A stretch of 59,957 nt of DNA from Peptococcaceae bacterium (GTDB taxonomy: Bacteria > Bacillota > Dehalobacteriia > UBA7702): assembly GCA_019415505.1 (NCBI GenBank), contig DXZC01000002.1:1-59957 (forward strand). Reading direction: 5' to 3'. Made by a program: the position numbers and the translations under genes. The notes under the pieces are model-generated. The model searched no databases, was not told where the DNA came from, and saw only the letters and a program-made list of their open reading frames with translations. Positions 26,588 through 34,033 of the stretch are shown here, in pieces (the first letter of the stretch is position 1; each line of letters opens with the position of its first letter).

Positions 26588-26616
26588 ATTATATGACATA
26601 TCTCGTTGCAATGCAA
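26588..26616 (-). promoter_or_regulatory. Promoter of the polyprenyl synthase gene
   Basis: Reading the minus strand, TTGCAT (26616-26611), 17 bases and TATAAT (26593-26588). The predicted transcription start is near 26581, which leaves almost no leader before the 26575 ATG. Confidence 0.65.
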
Positions 26617-26758
26617 CAATGTTTGCGCCTCTGTAAACATGGAACGGATATATTTACCAATATCTAATTTAGCCGTTCCTTTCGTCTCCAACCCCTTAAT
26701 TTTACTTCCCGTCAGTATTTCCGACACTCTGACGTCGAATAAACTAAAAAAGTAATAA

Positions 26759-26786
26759 TTGATTATTAGCTAATATATGATATAAT
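26759..26786 (+). promoter_or_regulatory. Promoter of the SLH/NlpC-P60 gene
   Basis: TTGATT (26759-26764), 16 bases and TATAAT (26781-26786), followed by AAAGGAGG at 26794-26801. Confidence 0.65.
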
Positions 26787-26809
26787 TAAATGCAAAGGAG
26801 GACGTGCTT

Positions 26810-27781
26810 ATGCGGAAAAAATTTACAGTTGCCATAGTGGCGCTCATTATTTTAGCTTTTAGCTCAACTGCTCTGGCGGCTGGTTACAGTGATGTAAAAT
26901 CTAAAGACTGGTACTATCAATCTATCACAGCTCTATCTGGCCAAAACTATATTAACGGTTATCCTAATGGTAAATTTTTACCCAATAAAAATATTACCAG
27001 GGAAGAATTTGTCACTATATTAGCCAAAGCCTCAGGTGAGGATTATAAAGCTTTTAACGCTACATTTTCAGATGTTGCCACCTCGCTTTGGTCTTATCAT
27101 CAAATAGGTTGGGCTGCTGAACGTGGTATAACTTCCGGTCGGGGCAATAATAAATTTGCTCCAACCGCTACTATTACCCGGCAGGAAATGGCAACTATGA
27201 TTTACCGCTATAAAAACTATAAAGGCGAGGCTCCAGCCATAACTGCCCAGCCTTATTATTCCGACCGCGCCACAATTAGCGAGTACGCTCAAACTCCGGT
27301 TCAAGCACTATATTCCTATGGCGGCGTAAGCGGCATGGGTAATAATAAATTTGAACCCACGGCCCTCTCTACCAGGGCGCAGGCCGCGCAAATAGTTTAC
27401 AGCAGCCTCATTCTCAACGATAGACAGCGCACCACGGTATTTGCCAAAAACTTTATCGGTTTCAGGTTTGTTAAAGGCGGTACCACCCCGGAAGGCGGTT
27501 TTGACTCCGCTGGTTTTGTGAAATATGTTTACGCCCAATTCGGCGTTCAACTCACTGGCGACGATCCGGAGCTCATGACCCAGGGACGGGAGGTGCCATA
27601 TTCCGGGCTTAATATGGGGGATATGGTTTGCTTTGGGGGCGATGTACCTCATGTAGGTATTTATATTGGCAATAACCAATTTATTCATGCTGCCAATTCA
27701 GATGTAGGGGTTGTCATCACCAATATAACAGGATATTATAGTAAATATTTTAAGTACGGTCGGCGGTTATTCGACCACTAA
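26810..27781 (+). CDS. Secreted SLH-domain protein with NlpC/P60-like domain lacking the catalytic Cys
   Basis: The protein has 323 residues with a typical signal peptide (MRKKFTVAIVALIILAFSS, then ALA cleavage region). Three SLH repeats follow (about residues 25-200; NGYPNGKFLPNKNITREEF, SGRGNNKFAPTATITRQEM, SGMGNNKFEPTALSTRAQA). These anchor proteins to secondary cell-wall polymer. The C-terminal 115 residues fit an NlpC/P60 peptidase (FVKYVYAQFG, HVGIYIGNNQFIHAA). The expected DCSGFV is DSAGFV: the nucleophile Cys is Ser233, while His281 is kept. It is therefore probably not an active endopeptidase, or it is a binding module. ATG 26810 is eight bases from AAAGGAGG. Confidence 0.88.
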   Translation: MRKKFTVAIVALIILAFSSTALAAGYSDVKSKDWYYQSITALSGQNYINGYPNGKFLPNKNITREEFVTILAKASGEDYKAFNATFSDVATSLWSYHQIGWAAERGITSGRGNNKFAPTATITRQEMATMIYRYKNYKGEAPAITAQPYYSDRATISEYAQTPVQALYSYGGVSGMGNNKFEPTALSTRAQAAQIVYSSLILNDRQRTTVFAKNFIGFRFVKGGTTPEGGFDSAGFVKYVYAQFGVQLTGDDPELMTQGREVPYSGLNMGDMVCFGGDVPHVGIYIGNNQFIHAANSDVGVVITNITGYYSKYFKYGRRLFDH

Positions 27782-27795
27782 TAATTATAATTAAT

Positions 27796-27836
27796 AGTAG
27801 GGCTGAGGTATTTTACCTCAGCCCTACTGCTGTTTT
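27796..27836. terminator. Strong terminator shared by convergent genes
   Basis: A perfect 15-bp stem (27796-27810 with 27814-27828) has a three-base loop. TTTTT follows at 27832-27836 on the plus strand. It separates the SLH gene from the convergent minus-strand gene. Confidence 0.85.
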
Positions 27837-27871
27837 TAAAAATTTTATATTGTTTTTTCTTTCCCTGCGGG

Positions 27872-28549
27872 TTATTCAAATATAGCCAGGATTTCCCGTA
27901 TCTCTTTATCCAGTCCCAATTTGTTTGCTGCTGCCAAGGCGCTGTCTTGGGCTGGCTTGAGATCCAGCGTAAAACCATAGCGGTATTGCCCCCAAATAAG
28001 ACTAAGATAATGGGCGCAATCGCGGTATAGACTTATCTCAGCATCGCTATATTTGCCTTCCTCCGCCCCTTTACGGGCCGCTAAATCTAAAATGCCACCT
28101 AAATCAGCCTCTATGATTTTTTGGCAAAGCTCCGGGTCAGCCCCAGCGGGATCCTTAATGGCCTGCCTCTGAAACCAGGCCTCATTGTAGCGCACTATGA
28201 TAGCGGCTATTTCGGTGAAGATATCCTCCTCCTCCCTATTTTCATTGGATTCCAAGATTTTATAGGCTGCGGAGTAAAAAAGGTCGCCAAATAGAACCGC
28301 TGCTGCGTTATGCTGAGAGTCTTTGTTCTTAACCTCGCCATGACACTCTCTGGATAGCCAAAAAAACAGTAAAGCGGCGCTGAGCAACTCCTGCTCCTCT
28401 GTCCTCTCCTGCAGTGGCAGTAGGGCAATAAGCGGTAAAATGTCCTTCTCCTCTAAATTAGGGCTAGCTTTTAGTCTGTCTTTGGCTTCGGATTCGTAGG
28501 CAATACAAATATTGCGTATTTTTGTTGCTGTAGTTTGTAAATTCATCAT
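27872..28549 (-). CDS. Possible heptaprenyl diphosphate synthase component I-like protein
   Basis: This is a 225-residue soluble, mostly helical, acidic protein. The segment AAAVLFGDLFYSAAYKIL resembles the GDxxxS-x-x-Y/L stretch of HEPPP synthase subunit 1 (HepS) and the helix after the first Asp-rich motif of prenyl synthases. No DDxxD motif is present, as expected for the non-catalytic subunit. The assignment is tentative and rests on this stretch plus proximity to the catalytic subunit gene at 25571. No ribosome-binding site is visible before the ATG. An extended -10 (TGTTAAAAT) ends six bases upstream, so the message may be leaderless. Confidence 0.5.
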   Translation of the reverse strand: MMNLQTTATKIRNICIAYESEAKDRLKASPNLEEKDILPLIALLPLQERTEEQELLSAALLFFWLSRECHGEVKNKDSQHNAAAVLFGDLFYSAAYKILESNENREEEDIFTEIAAIIVRYNEAWFQRQAIKDPAGADPELCQKIIEADLGGILDLAARKGAEEGKYSDAEISLYRDCAHYLSLIWGQYRYGFTLDLKPAQDSALAAANKLGLDKEIREILAIFE

Positions 28550-28574
28550 GACACTATTTTAACATAAATAATAC

Positions 28575-28617
28575 TAAAAAGAAATAAGCCTTCTCAATGA
28601 ATCTGAAAAGGCTTATT
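28575..28617 (-). terminator. Terminator after speD
   Basis: AATAAGCCTT (28583-28592) pairs with AAGGCTTATT (28608-28617). On the minus strand a TTTCTTTTT tail follows. Confidence 0.75.
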
Positions 28618-28655
28618 ATTTCTTAATACTATGGGGTAAAATAAAAATCCCTCCT

Positions 28656-29033
28656 TTAATAATTCACCGCCGTAGTCAAATCTGGGATATTTCGGCCACG
28701 TTTAATTTCCATGGCTTTCACATCTTGCGCTTCAAACATCTGTTCCAGATAGTTACAAGCGTCCCAGGGATCCACGTTTTCGCCACAGGTAAAAACGTCA
28801 ACAGCGGCGTAACCCAATTCTGGCCAAGTATGAATAGCCAGGTGAGACTCGGAAATTACCACCACGCCGCTAACGCCCTGGGGGCTGAATTTGTGAAAAA
28901 CAAATTCACGGATTTCGGCTCCGGCTTCCAGTGCGGATTTACACATAATTTTTTCGACTTTTTTCACATCATTCAATAATTCGAATGTGCAACCATAAAA
29001 TTCCGCCAATATATGGCGACTTGCTGCTTCCAA
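28656..29033 (-). CDS. speD: S-adenosylmethionine decarboxylase proenzyme
   Basis: SpeD supplies decarboxylated SAM for spermidine synthesis. The 125-residue proenzyme shows RHILAEFYGC at the N-terminus and the self-cleavage site SESHLAIHTWPE. Cleavage between Glu62 and Ser63 would create the pyruvoyl group. CGENVDPWDAC is the usual downstream segment. The start is TTG 29033, with GGGAGGGGG about 10 bases upstream. No spermidine synthase gene lies next to it, so the gene stands alone between its own promoter and a terminator. Confidence 0.95.
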   Translation of the reverse strand: MEAASRHILAEFYGCTFELLNDVKKVEKIMCKSALEAGAEIREFVFHKFSPQGVSGVVVISESHLAIHTWPELGYAAVDVFTCGENVDPWDACNYLEQMFEAQDVKAMEIKRGRNIPDLTTAVNY

Positions 29034-29097
29034 TTATCCAATCCCCCTCCCAAAATTCTCACTAAAATCCTATTAACTACAGAAAAATGCAAGTATT

Positions 29098-29125
29098 ATT
29101 TTAACACAAAATGCGGAATTGTCAA
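29098..29125 (-). promoter_or_regulatory. Promoter of speD
   Basis: On the minus strand: TTGACA (29125-29120), 16 bases and TAAAAT (29103-29098). This predicts a leader of about 58 bases. Confidence 0.7.
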
Positions 29126-29130
29126 TAGGT

Positions 29131-29178
29131 AAAGCGGCGTAAATTTCGAGTAAGACCCGTAATTTACGCCGCTTTTTG
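29131..29178. terminator. Hairpin between speD and the anchored-protein gene
   Basis: AAGCGGCGTAAATT and AATTTACGCCGCTTTTT form a 14-bp stem with a loop of about 15 bases. The T-run is on the plus strand. On the minus strand it follows the stop of the gene ending at 29196, but with only TTT. Confidence 0.6.
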
Positions 29179-29195
29179 GAGTGTGCCCTTTCTGG

Positions 29196-29885
29196 TTATT
29201 GGGGTGGTGTTAGGGTAAATTCCTCATTGATGTCATAAAACTTAATTACCAATGCTAAGGTATTAGTTTCATTATTTTTGGCCGTAGCTTTAATGTGGGT
29301 TTTAACAATTTCTTTAGATTTTGCGTCAACAGCTATTTCGTAAACAAAGTTTGTATAGTATTCGCCGGCAATATGAACGGTATTATCCAGTGCTAGCCTG
29401 TAGCTGTGAATTATTTGCCCGTGTTCTACATCTTTGCCTATATACTCCTCGCGGCCATCTGGGGTGAAAAGAAAGTTGGTTTCCGGTAATATTTCCATGA
29501 GGAGGAGGGGATCGTCTGTCAGCGGGCTGTTCTCCAGTAAAAGCCACTGTTTGGTGGCGCTGTTATAGCGGTAATGAGTGTCGGCAAATTGGTACATTTC
29601 CAATTCTGTGTTCATTATTTCGCCCCAAACATGAATATTTTTGTCTTTATCCTTCTCACCAGCTATGGAAGTTTTGGCCTTATTGTAGTTATTGAGTTGT
29701 AATTCCGAAACTAGGGAAAAACGGTAAGTTTCCCGGTGGGATAAATTATTGAGTGCCGTTTCCAGTAACGTCTCAGTATCAACCCTAGTATCCTTATAAT
29801 AGTCGTAAGCCATAATGCCGCCGGTCACCATTAGGGCCAAAAATATAAGCAGTAAAACACTTCTTATCAGCGTTGTCTTTTTCAT
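29196..29885 (-). CDS. Membrane-anchored extracytoplasmic protein of unknown function
   Basis: The protein has 229 residues. A KKTT basic start and a single hydrophobic helix (about residues 7-26) form an anchor or uncleaved signal. The remaining 200 residues are predicted outside the membrane and rich in beta structure. The layout (paired YRFSLVSELQL, YRYNSATKQWLLLEN, VYEIAVDAKSKEIVKTHI) suggests a LolA/LppX-like lipid-binding sandwich, by eye only. There is no lipobox cysteine. ATG 29885 follows GAGGTGA by three bases. A longer frame back to 30059 is antisense to the T-box leader and is rejected. Confidence 0.7.
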   Translation of the reverse strand: MKKTTLIRSVLLLIFLALMVTGGIMAYDYYKDTRVDTETLLETALNNLSHRETYRFSLVSELQLNNYNKAKTSIAGEKDKDKNIHVWGEIMNTELEMYQFADTHYRYNSATKQWLLLENSPLTDDPLLLMEILPETNFLFTPDGREEYIGKDVEHGQIIHSYRLALDNTVHIAGEYYTNFVYEIAVDAKSKEIVKTHIKATAKNNETNTLALVIKFYDINEEFTLTPPQ

Positions 29886-29932
29886 TATCTCACCTCTGTA
29901 AAACTTATGACAGAAGCGTAGAGATATTCCAT

Positions 29933-29961
29933 TTGACAAAAATATAACCTTTGTATATAAT
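29933..29961 (+). promoter_or_regulatory. Promoter of thrS
   Basis: Consensus promoter: TTGACA (29933-29938), 17 bases, TATAAT (29956-29961). Transcription would begin near 29968, at the 5' end of the T-box leader. Confidence 0.85.
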
Positions 29962-29967
29962 AGGATT

Positions 29968-30190
29968 ATAAAGGCTGAGAAGAAGACAGTAACTTTAGGA
30001 ATTTTTGCAGAGAGGGTGTTGGTAGCTGAAATGCACCTATTAATTGCTAAAGCGAACACCGCTTCGGAGCTGCTTCCCTGAATAGAGTAGGGGAGGACGT
30101 TGATTCCGTTATAATCATTGAGTGGAAATTAATTTTCAAAAGAGTGGAACCACGGGTAAAGACTCGTCTCTTAAGAGGCCTGTCTTTTTT
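29968..30190 (+). ncRNA. T-box riboswitch (tRNA-Thr)
   Basis: The leader contains the T-box bulge sequence GAGTGGAACCACGGG at 30142-30155, directly followed by a terminator (AAAGAC...TCTCTT/AAGAGG...TGTCTTTTTT, ending near 30190). The 5' part can form the long stem I, with AGAGAGGGTGTTGG near its apex. ACC at 30058-30060 in AACACCGC is the likely specifier and matches threonine. Uncharged tRNA-Thr would stabilise the antiterminator and switch on thrS. Confidence 0.9.
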
Positions 30191-30215
30191 ATTGTCTTAA
30201 CAGGAGGTATAAAAT

Positions 30216-32129
30216 ATGAGTTTTCAGATTACATTGCCAGACGGTAACACTAAAACGTATGACGCTCCGGTAAGCGTGTGGGAAATTGCCGACGGTATTA
30301 GCCATAAATTAGCGAAAAACGCTTTAGGCGGCCTGGTAAATGATGAGGTTGCCGAGCTGAACGCCAAAGTGGCTAACGACGCCAATGTCCGAATTTTAAC
30401 TTGGGAGGATGCGGAAGGTCAGGATATTTTCCGCCATAGCAGCTCTCATCTGATGGCTGAGGCTATCCAAAACCTTTACCCGGGTACTAAGTTCGGTATT
30501 GGCCCTGCCATTAAAGACGGCTTTTATTATGATTTTGACTCGCCTCACACCTTTACAGAAGAGGATTTTCCCAAAATTGAAGCTGAAATGGCTCGGTTGG
30601 CGGCTGAAAAAAGCGAATTTCAACGCAGTGTGGTTTCCCGTGCCGAGGCTCTGGAGTATTTTGCCGCTAAAGGTGAGATTTATAAAGTCGAGTTAATCAA
30701 TGATTTACCGGAGGACGCGGAAATCAGCACCTATAAGCAAGGGGACTTTTTGGACCTGTGTGCCGGACCCCACCTGCCATCCACGGAAAAGATTAAAGCT
30801 TTTAAAATAATGTCCATTGCCGGCGCTTATTGGCGGGGCAGTGAAAAGAATAAAATGCTGCAACGCATCTATGCCACCTCTTTTCCGAAGAAAGCTCAAC
30901 TAGATTCATACCTCAATATGTTAGAGGAGGCAAAAAAACGCGATCACCGTAAATTAGGCCAGGAATTAGAGCTTTTCACCATTATGGAGGAGGGGCCTGG
31001 TTTTCCCTTTTTCTTACCCAAGGGTATGATTTTACGTAATGAACTGGAAAATTACTGGCGGGAAATTCATACAGCCGCCGGCTATGCTGAAATTAAAACG
31101 CCGATGATTTTGAACCGTTGTCTCTGGGAACAGTCTGGTCACTGGCAAAATTATAAGGATAATATGTACTTTACCCAGATTGACGAGACGGATTTTGCCA
31201 TCAAGCCCATGAACTGCCCCGGTTCTATTCTGGTCTACAAAAACTCCTTACATAGCTATAGAGATTTGCCGGTGCGTATGGGTGAATTGGGCTTGGTACA
31301 CCGCCATGAAAAAAGCGGCGCTCTTCACGGCCTTATGCGCGTCCGCTGTTTTACTCAGGATGACGCTCATATCTTTATGCTGCCTACCCAGATTAAAGAT
31401 GAAATCAAGGGTGTTATTGCCTTAATTGACAGTGTCTATAAACTTTTTGGTTTTGAATACCATTTAGAACTTTCCACTAAACCGGAAAAAGCCATGGGCT
31501 CTGATGAAATTTGGGAAATGGCTACCAACGCTTTGCGGGAAGCATTGGAGGAAGAAAATTTACCATATCAGGTCAATGAGGGCGATGGCGCTTTTTATGG
31601 GCCCAAAATAGACTTTCATCTTACGGATTGCCTGGGCCGTACTTGGCAATGCGGTACCATACAGTTGGACTTCCTGATGCCGGAAAAATTTGATATTCAC
31701 TATATTGGCGAGGATGGGGAAAAACACCGCCCTGTTATGATTCACCGGGTAGCCTTTGGCAGTATCGAGAGGTTTATCGGCATATTAACTGAGCATTTTG
31801 GCGGCGCCTTTCCCACTTGGCTCTGTCCCGTACAGGTGCGCCTAATGTCCATTACGGATAAACAGTTGCCCTATATTGAAGAAATTTGCCGGAAAATGCA
31901 GGCCCGTGGCATTCGAGCTGAGGTTGATTCCCGCAATGAAAAGATTGGCTATAAGATTCGGGAAAGTCAAAAGATGAAAATTCCTTATTCTTTGGTAGCG
32001 GGAGATAAGGAAATGGAGGCAGGCACCATTGCTTTGCGCCGTTTGGGCCAAGGTGATTTAGGGGCCGTGAGCGTCGACGAGCTTATCGACAACATAGTGG
32101 CTGAAATTAAGGAAAGAAAAAATCCTTGA
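30216..32129 (+). CDS. thrS: Threonyl-tRNA synthetase
   Basis: The 637-residue class II synthetase is full length. It has an N-terminal TGS domain (about residues 1-62), an editing domain with HSSSHLMAEA and CAGPHLP, and a catalytic core with MNCPGSI, RMGELGLVHRHEKSGAL and RCFTQDDAHIF. A C-terminal anticodon-binding domain completes it. The editing histidines are kept, so it should deacylate Ser-tRNA(Thr). The ribosome-binding site is CAGGAGG. The stop codon lies inside the -35 box of the infC promoter. Confidence 0.98.
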   Translation: MSFQITLPDGNTKTYDAPVSVWEIADGISHKLAKNALGGLVNDEVAELNAKVANDANVRILTWEDAEGQDIFRHSSSHLMAEAIQNLYPGTKFGIGPAIKDGFYYDFDSPHTFTEEDFPKIEAEMARLAAEKSEFQRSVVSRAEALEYFAAKGEIYKVELINDLPEDAEISTYKQGDFLDLCAGPHLPSTEKIKAFKIMSIAGAYWRGSEKNKMLQRIYATSFPKKAQLDSYLNMLEEAKKRDHRKLGQELELFTIMEEGPGFPFFLPKGMILRNELENYWREIHTAAGYAEIKTPMILNRCLWEQSGHWQNYKDNMYFTQIDETDFAIKPMNCPGSILVYKNSLHSYRDLPVRMGELGLVHRHEKSGALHGLMRVRCFTQDDAHIFMLPTQIKDEIKGVIALIDSVYKLFGFEYHLELSTKPEKAMGSDEIWEMATNALREALEEENLPYQVNEGDGAFYGPKIDFHLTDCLGRTWQCGTIQLDFLMPEKFDIHYIGEDGEKHRPVMIHRVAFGSIERFIGILTEHFGGAFPTWLCPVQVRLMSITDKQLPYIEEICRKMQARGIRAEVDSRNEKIGYKIRESQKMKIPYSLVAGDKEMEAGTIALRRLGQGDLGAVSVDELIDNIVAEIKERKNP

Positions 32130-32154
32130 CAAATAGGTTTATAAAGTATATACT
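32126..32154 (+). promoter_or_regulatory. Promoter of infC-rpmI-rplT
   Basis: TTGACA (32126-32131), 17 bases and TATACT (32149-32154). The -35 box overlaps the last codons and stop of thrS. Confidence 0.8.
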
Positions 32155-32160
32155 ATTTAG

Positions 32161-32279
32161 GTAATAAAGTAGAAGCATCCGCTTCTCACCCAGCGATAGT
32201 CTTGCTGCGGTTAATATTCTTAGATTTATTAGATATATCTATGTGTATTAAGCGGATGTTTTCATCCGCTTAATTTTTT
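32161..32279 (+). promoter_or_regulatory. infC leader with attenuator, L20-type
   Basis: A strong terminator lies at 32248-32279: TTAAGCGGATG, loop TTTT, CATCCGCTTAA, then TTTTTT. The sequence CATCCGCTT also occurs at 32176-32184, so the 5' arm of the terminator can pair there instead and form an antiterminator. This is the arrangement known for L20-controlled infC leaders in Firmicutes; binding of L20 is inferred. Confidence 0.8.
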
Positions 32280-32315
32280 GGGTAAAACCCAAGGAAAGTT
32301 TTGGAGGTGACAGCC

Positions 32316-32828
32316 ATTTTTAAGGAATTGCGCATCAACGAACAAATTCGCGTACCCGAGGTGCGCCTAATCGGTTCCGACGGAGAACAGCTCGATGTGG
32401 TATCTATTAAAGAAGCCCAAAGAATGGCCCATGAAAAGGGCCTGGATTTAGTAGAAATAGCTCCCAAGGGTAAGCCGCCGGTATGTAAAATCATGGATTA
32501 TGGTAAATACCGTTTTGAGCAAAGCAAGCGGGAAAAGGACGCTAAGAAAAATCAAAGGGTAATAGCATTAAAAGAAGTTAAGCTGCGTCCTAATATTGAA
32601 GATCATGATTTTGAAACCAAAGCTAAAAATGGCGAGCGTTTCCTTAAAGACGGTAACAAGGTAAAGGTTACCATAATGTTCCGCGGTCGGGAGATAACCC
32701 ACCCAGATCTGGGCCGGGTGTTATGTCAAAGAATGGCTGAACGTTTAAGTGAAATTTCCAGTGTGGAAAAACCCGCTAAAGTAGAGGGTAGAAATATGAC
32801 AATGATATTGGTTCCCAAACAGAACTGA
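32316..32828 (+). CDS. infC: Translation initiation factor IF-3 (ATT start)
   Basis: IF-3 keeps ribosomal subunits apart and proofreads the start codon. The 170-residue protein begins (M)FKELRINEQIRVPEVRLIG, with the IF3N domain followed by IF3C (VKVTIMFRGREITHPDLG). GGAGGTGA at 32303-32310 is correctly spaced for ATT at 32316. The in-frame TTG at 32301 lies inside that site. An ATT start is a known hallmark of infC and allows IF-3 to repress its own translation. rpmI follows after 18 bases. Confidence 0.95.
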   Translation: MFKELRINEQIRVPEVRLIGSDGEQLDVVSIKEAQRMAHEKGLDLVEIAPKGKPPVCKIMDYGKYRFEQSKREKDAKKNQRVIALKEVKLRPNIEDHDFETKAKNGERFLKDGNKVKVTIMFRGREITHPDLGRVLCQRMAERLSEISSVEKPAKVEGRNMTMILVPKQN

Positions 32829-32846
32829 CAAAAGGAGGACATCATA

Positions 32847-33044
32847 ATGCCTAAGATGAAAACCCATCGTGGTTTGGCAAAAAGAGTTAAAGTTACCGGT
32901 ACTGGTAAAGTAAAAAGATCCAAAGCTTATAAAAGCCATATCTTAAACAAAAAGAGCGCCAAGAGAAAAAGAAACCTCAGAAAGAGCGGTTTGGTTTCCG
33001 ATTCCAATATGCGTCAAGTAAAAAGAATGTTGGGTATAGGTTAA
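32847..33044 (+). CDS. rpmI: 50S ribosomal protein L35
   Basis: A 65-residue very basic protein with the family start MPKMKTHRGLAKR and the segment KSHILNKKSAKRKRNLR. Its ribosome-binding site is AAAGGAGG. It lies in the standard infC-rpmI-rplT order and is controlled with those genes from the leader at 32161. Confidence 0.98.
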   Translation: MPKMKTHRGLAKRVKVTGTGKVKRSKAYKSHILNKKSAKRKRNLRKSGLVSDSNMRQVKRMLGIG

Positions 33045-33065
33045 GAGAAAGCGAGGACTAAGAAA

Positions 33066-33422
33066 ATGAGTAGAGTAAAACGCGGTGTGGCCAAACATGC
33101 CCGCCATAAAAGAGTTTTAAAATTAGCTAAAGGTTATAGAGCCTCATATTCTAAACTTTATAGAGTTGCTAAGCAGCAAACTGTACGTTCCGGCGCTTAC
33201 GCCTTTGCTCATCGCCGTAAGAAAAAAGGTGATTTTAGAAGACTGTGGATTACCCGTATTAATGCTGCAGCCAGAATGAACGATATTTCTTACAGCCGTT
33301 TAATGAACGGTTTGAAAAATGCCGGCGTTACTGTTAATCGCAAGGTCTTGGCTGACGTAGCTGTAGCTGATCCCGCGGCTTTCACCAGTTATGTGGAAAT
33401 AGCTAAAGCCAACTTAAAATAA
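33066..33422 (+). CDS. rplT: 50S ribosomal protein L20
   Basis: This 118-residue protein, needed early in 50S assembly, is the expected regulator of the operon. It has the basic N-terminal extension (KRGVAKHARHKR, AKGYRASYSKLYRVA) and the globular part ending WITRINAAARMNDISYSRLM, then KVLADVAVADPAAF. It is the last gene of the operon, followed by a terminator. Confidence 0.98.
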   Translation: MSRVKRGVAKHARHKRVLKLAKGYRASYSKLYRVAKQQTVRSGAYAFAHRRKKKGDFRRLWITRINAAARMNDISYSRLMNGLKNAGVTVNRKVLADVAVADPAAFTSYVEIAKANLK

Positions 33423-33438
33423 ATAAAGCGCAATTATT

Positions 33439-33470
33439 AAGGAACAGCTGTACAAGCTGTTCCTTTTATA
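33439..33470 (+). terminator. Terminator after rplT
   Basis: AAGGAACAGCT (33439-33449) pairs with AGCTGTTCCTT (33455-33465) around a short loop. It is followed by TTATATT. Confidence 0.8.
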
Positions 33471-33481
33471 TTATAGAGGAG

Positions 33482-34033
33482 GTGGGTGACTTTGGGATCA
33501 AGAATAAGGTAGAAGATGATAATAGTTTATTATCTATTTTTAATAAAAACAAAAATATGCTATATGCTGTAGCAATGGATATTGTTCATGATAACTTTTA
33601 TGCTGAAGATATTCTTCATGACGTATATGAGGGTATATTTAAACAGGGAGATAAATTCACCTCCATCCCCAATGAAAAAAGAGCGTCGTATTTATATGTT
33701 TCTGTGAGAAATGCAGCGATAAATTATTGTAATAAAAGAAAACGGGAGAATAATACAAGGGAAGAAAATGCACTGGCATTGGTTGGCGATGAAAATGATC
33801 CAATATCAGTGGCGGTTATTTCTGCTGAATGTATGAAAAGTATTATGAAAGCAATCAAAGAACTTGACGAGAAATACAGTATAGTGTTGATCTTAGATAT
33901 ATATTATGATTTTAGTGATGAGGAAATTGCAGAGCTGTTATATATCTCAACCAATGTTGTTCGCGTGAGACGCTATAGGGGACGAAAAGCATTAAAAATA
34001 GCTCTTATGGAAGGTGGTTTTGCAAATGTCTAA
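33482..34033 (+). CDS. ECF-type sigma-70 family RNA polymerase sigma factor
   Basis: The protein has about 183 residues. Region 2 is visible in MDIVHDNFYAEDILHDVYEGIF (residues about 34-55), and the helix-turn-helix of region 4 in DFSDEEIAELLYISTNVVRVRRYRGRKAL near the C-terminus. Region 3 is lacking, which marks the extracytoplasmic-function group. The start is unsure: GTG 33482 overlaps GAGGAGG, and no better in-frame start exists before Met27. Codon use is AT-rich and unlike the ribosomal genes next to it. The stop overlaps the next small gene by eight bases, so a co-translated partner is likely. Confidence 0.85.
   Translation: MGDFGIKNKVEDDNSLLSIFNKNKNMLYAVAMDIVHDNFYAEDILHDVYEGIFKQGDKFTSIPNEKRASYLYVSVRNAAINYCNKRKRENNTREENALALVGDENDPISVAVISAECMKSIMKAIKELDEKYSIVLILDIYYDFSDEEIAELLYISTNVVRVRRYRGRKALKIALMEGGFANV

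Noticed and set aside
26641..26679. GGAACGG/CCGTTCC inverted repeat between the prenyl synthase and SLH genes
   Set aside because: The arms are only seven bases with a 25-base loop and no T-run, so I could not support it as terminator or operator.
29886..30059. 58-residue N-terminal extension of the minus-strand anchored protein
   Set aside because: It would run antisense through the thrS promoter and T-box. ATG 29885 has GAGGTGA in front and starts a proper membrane anchor.
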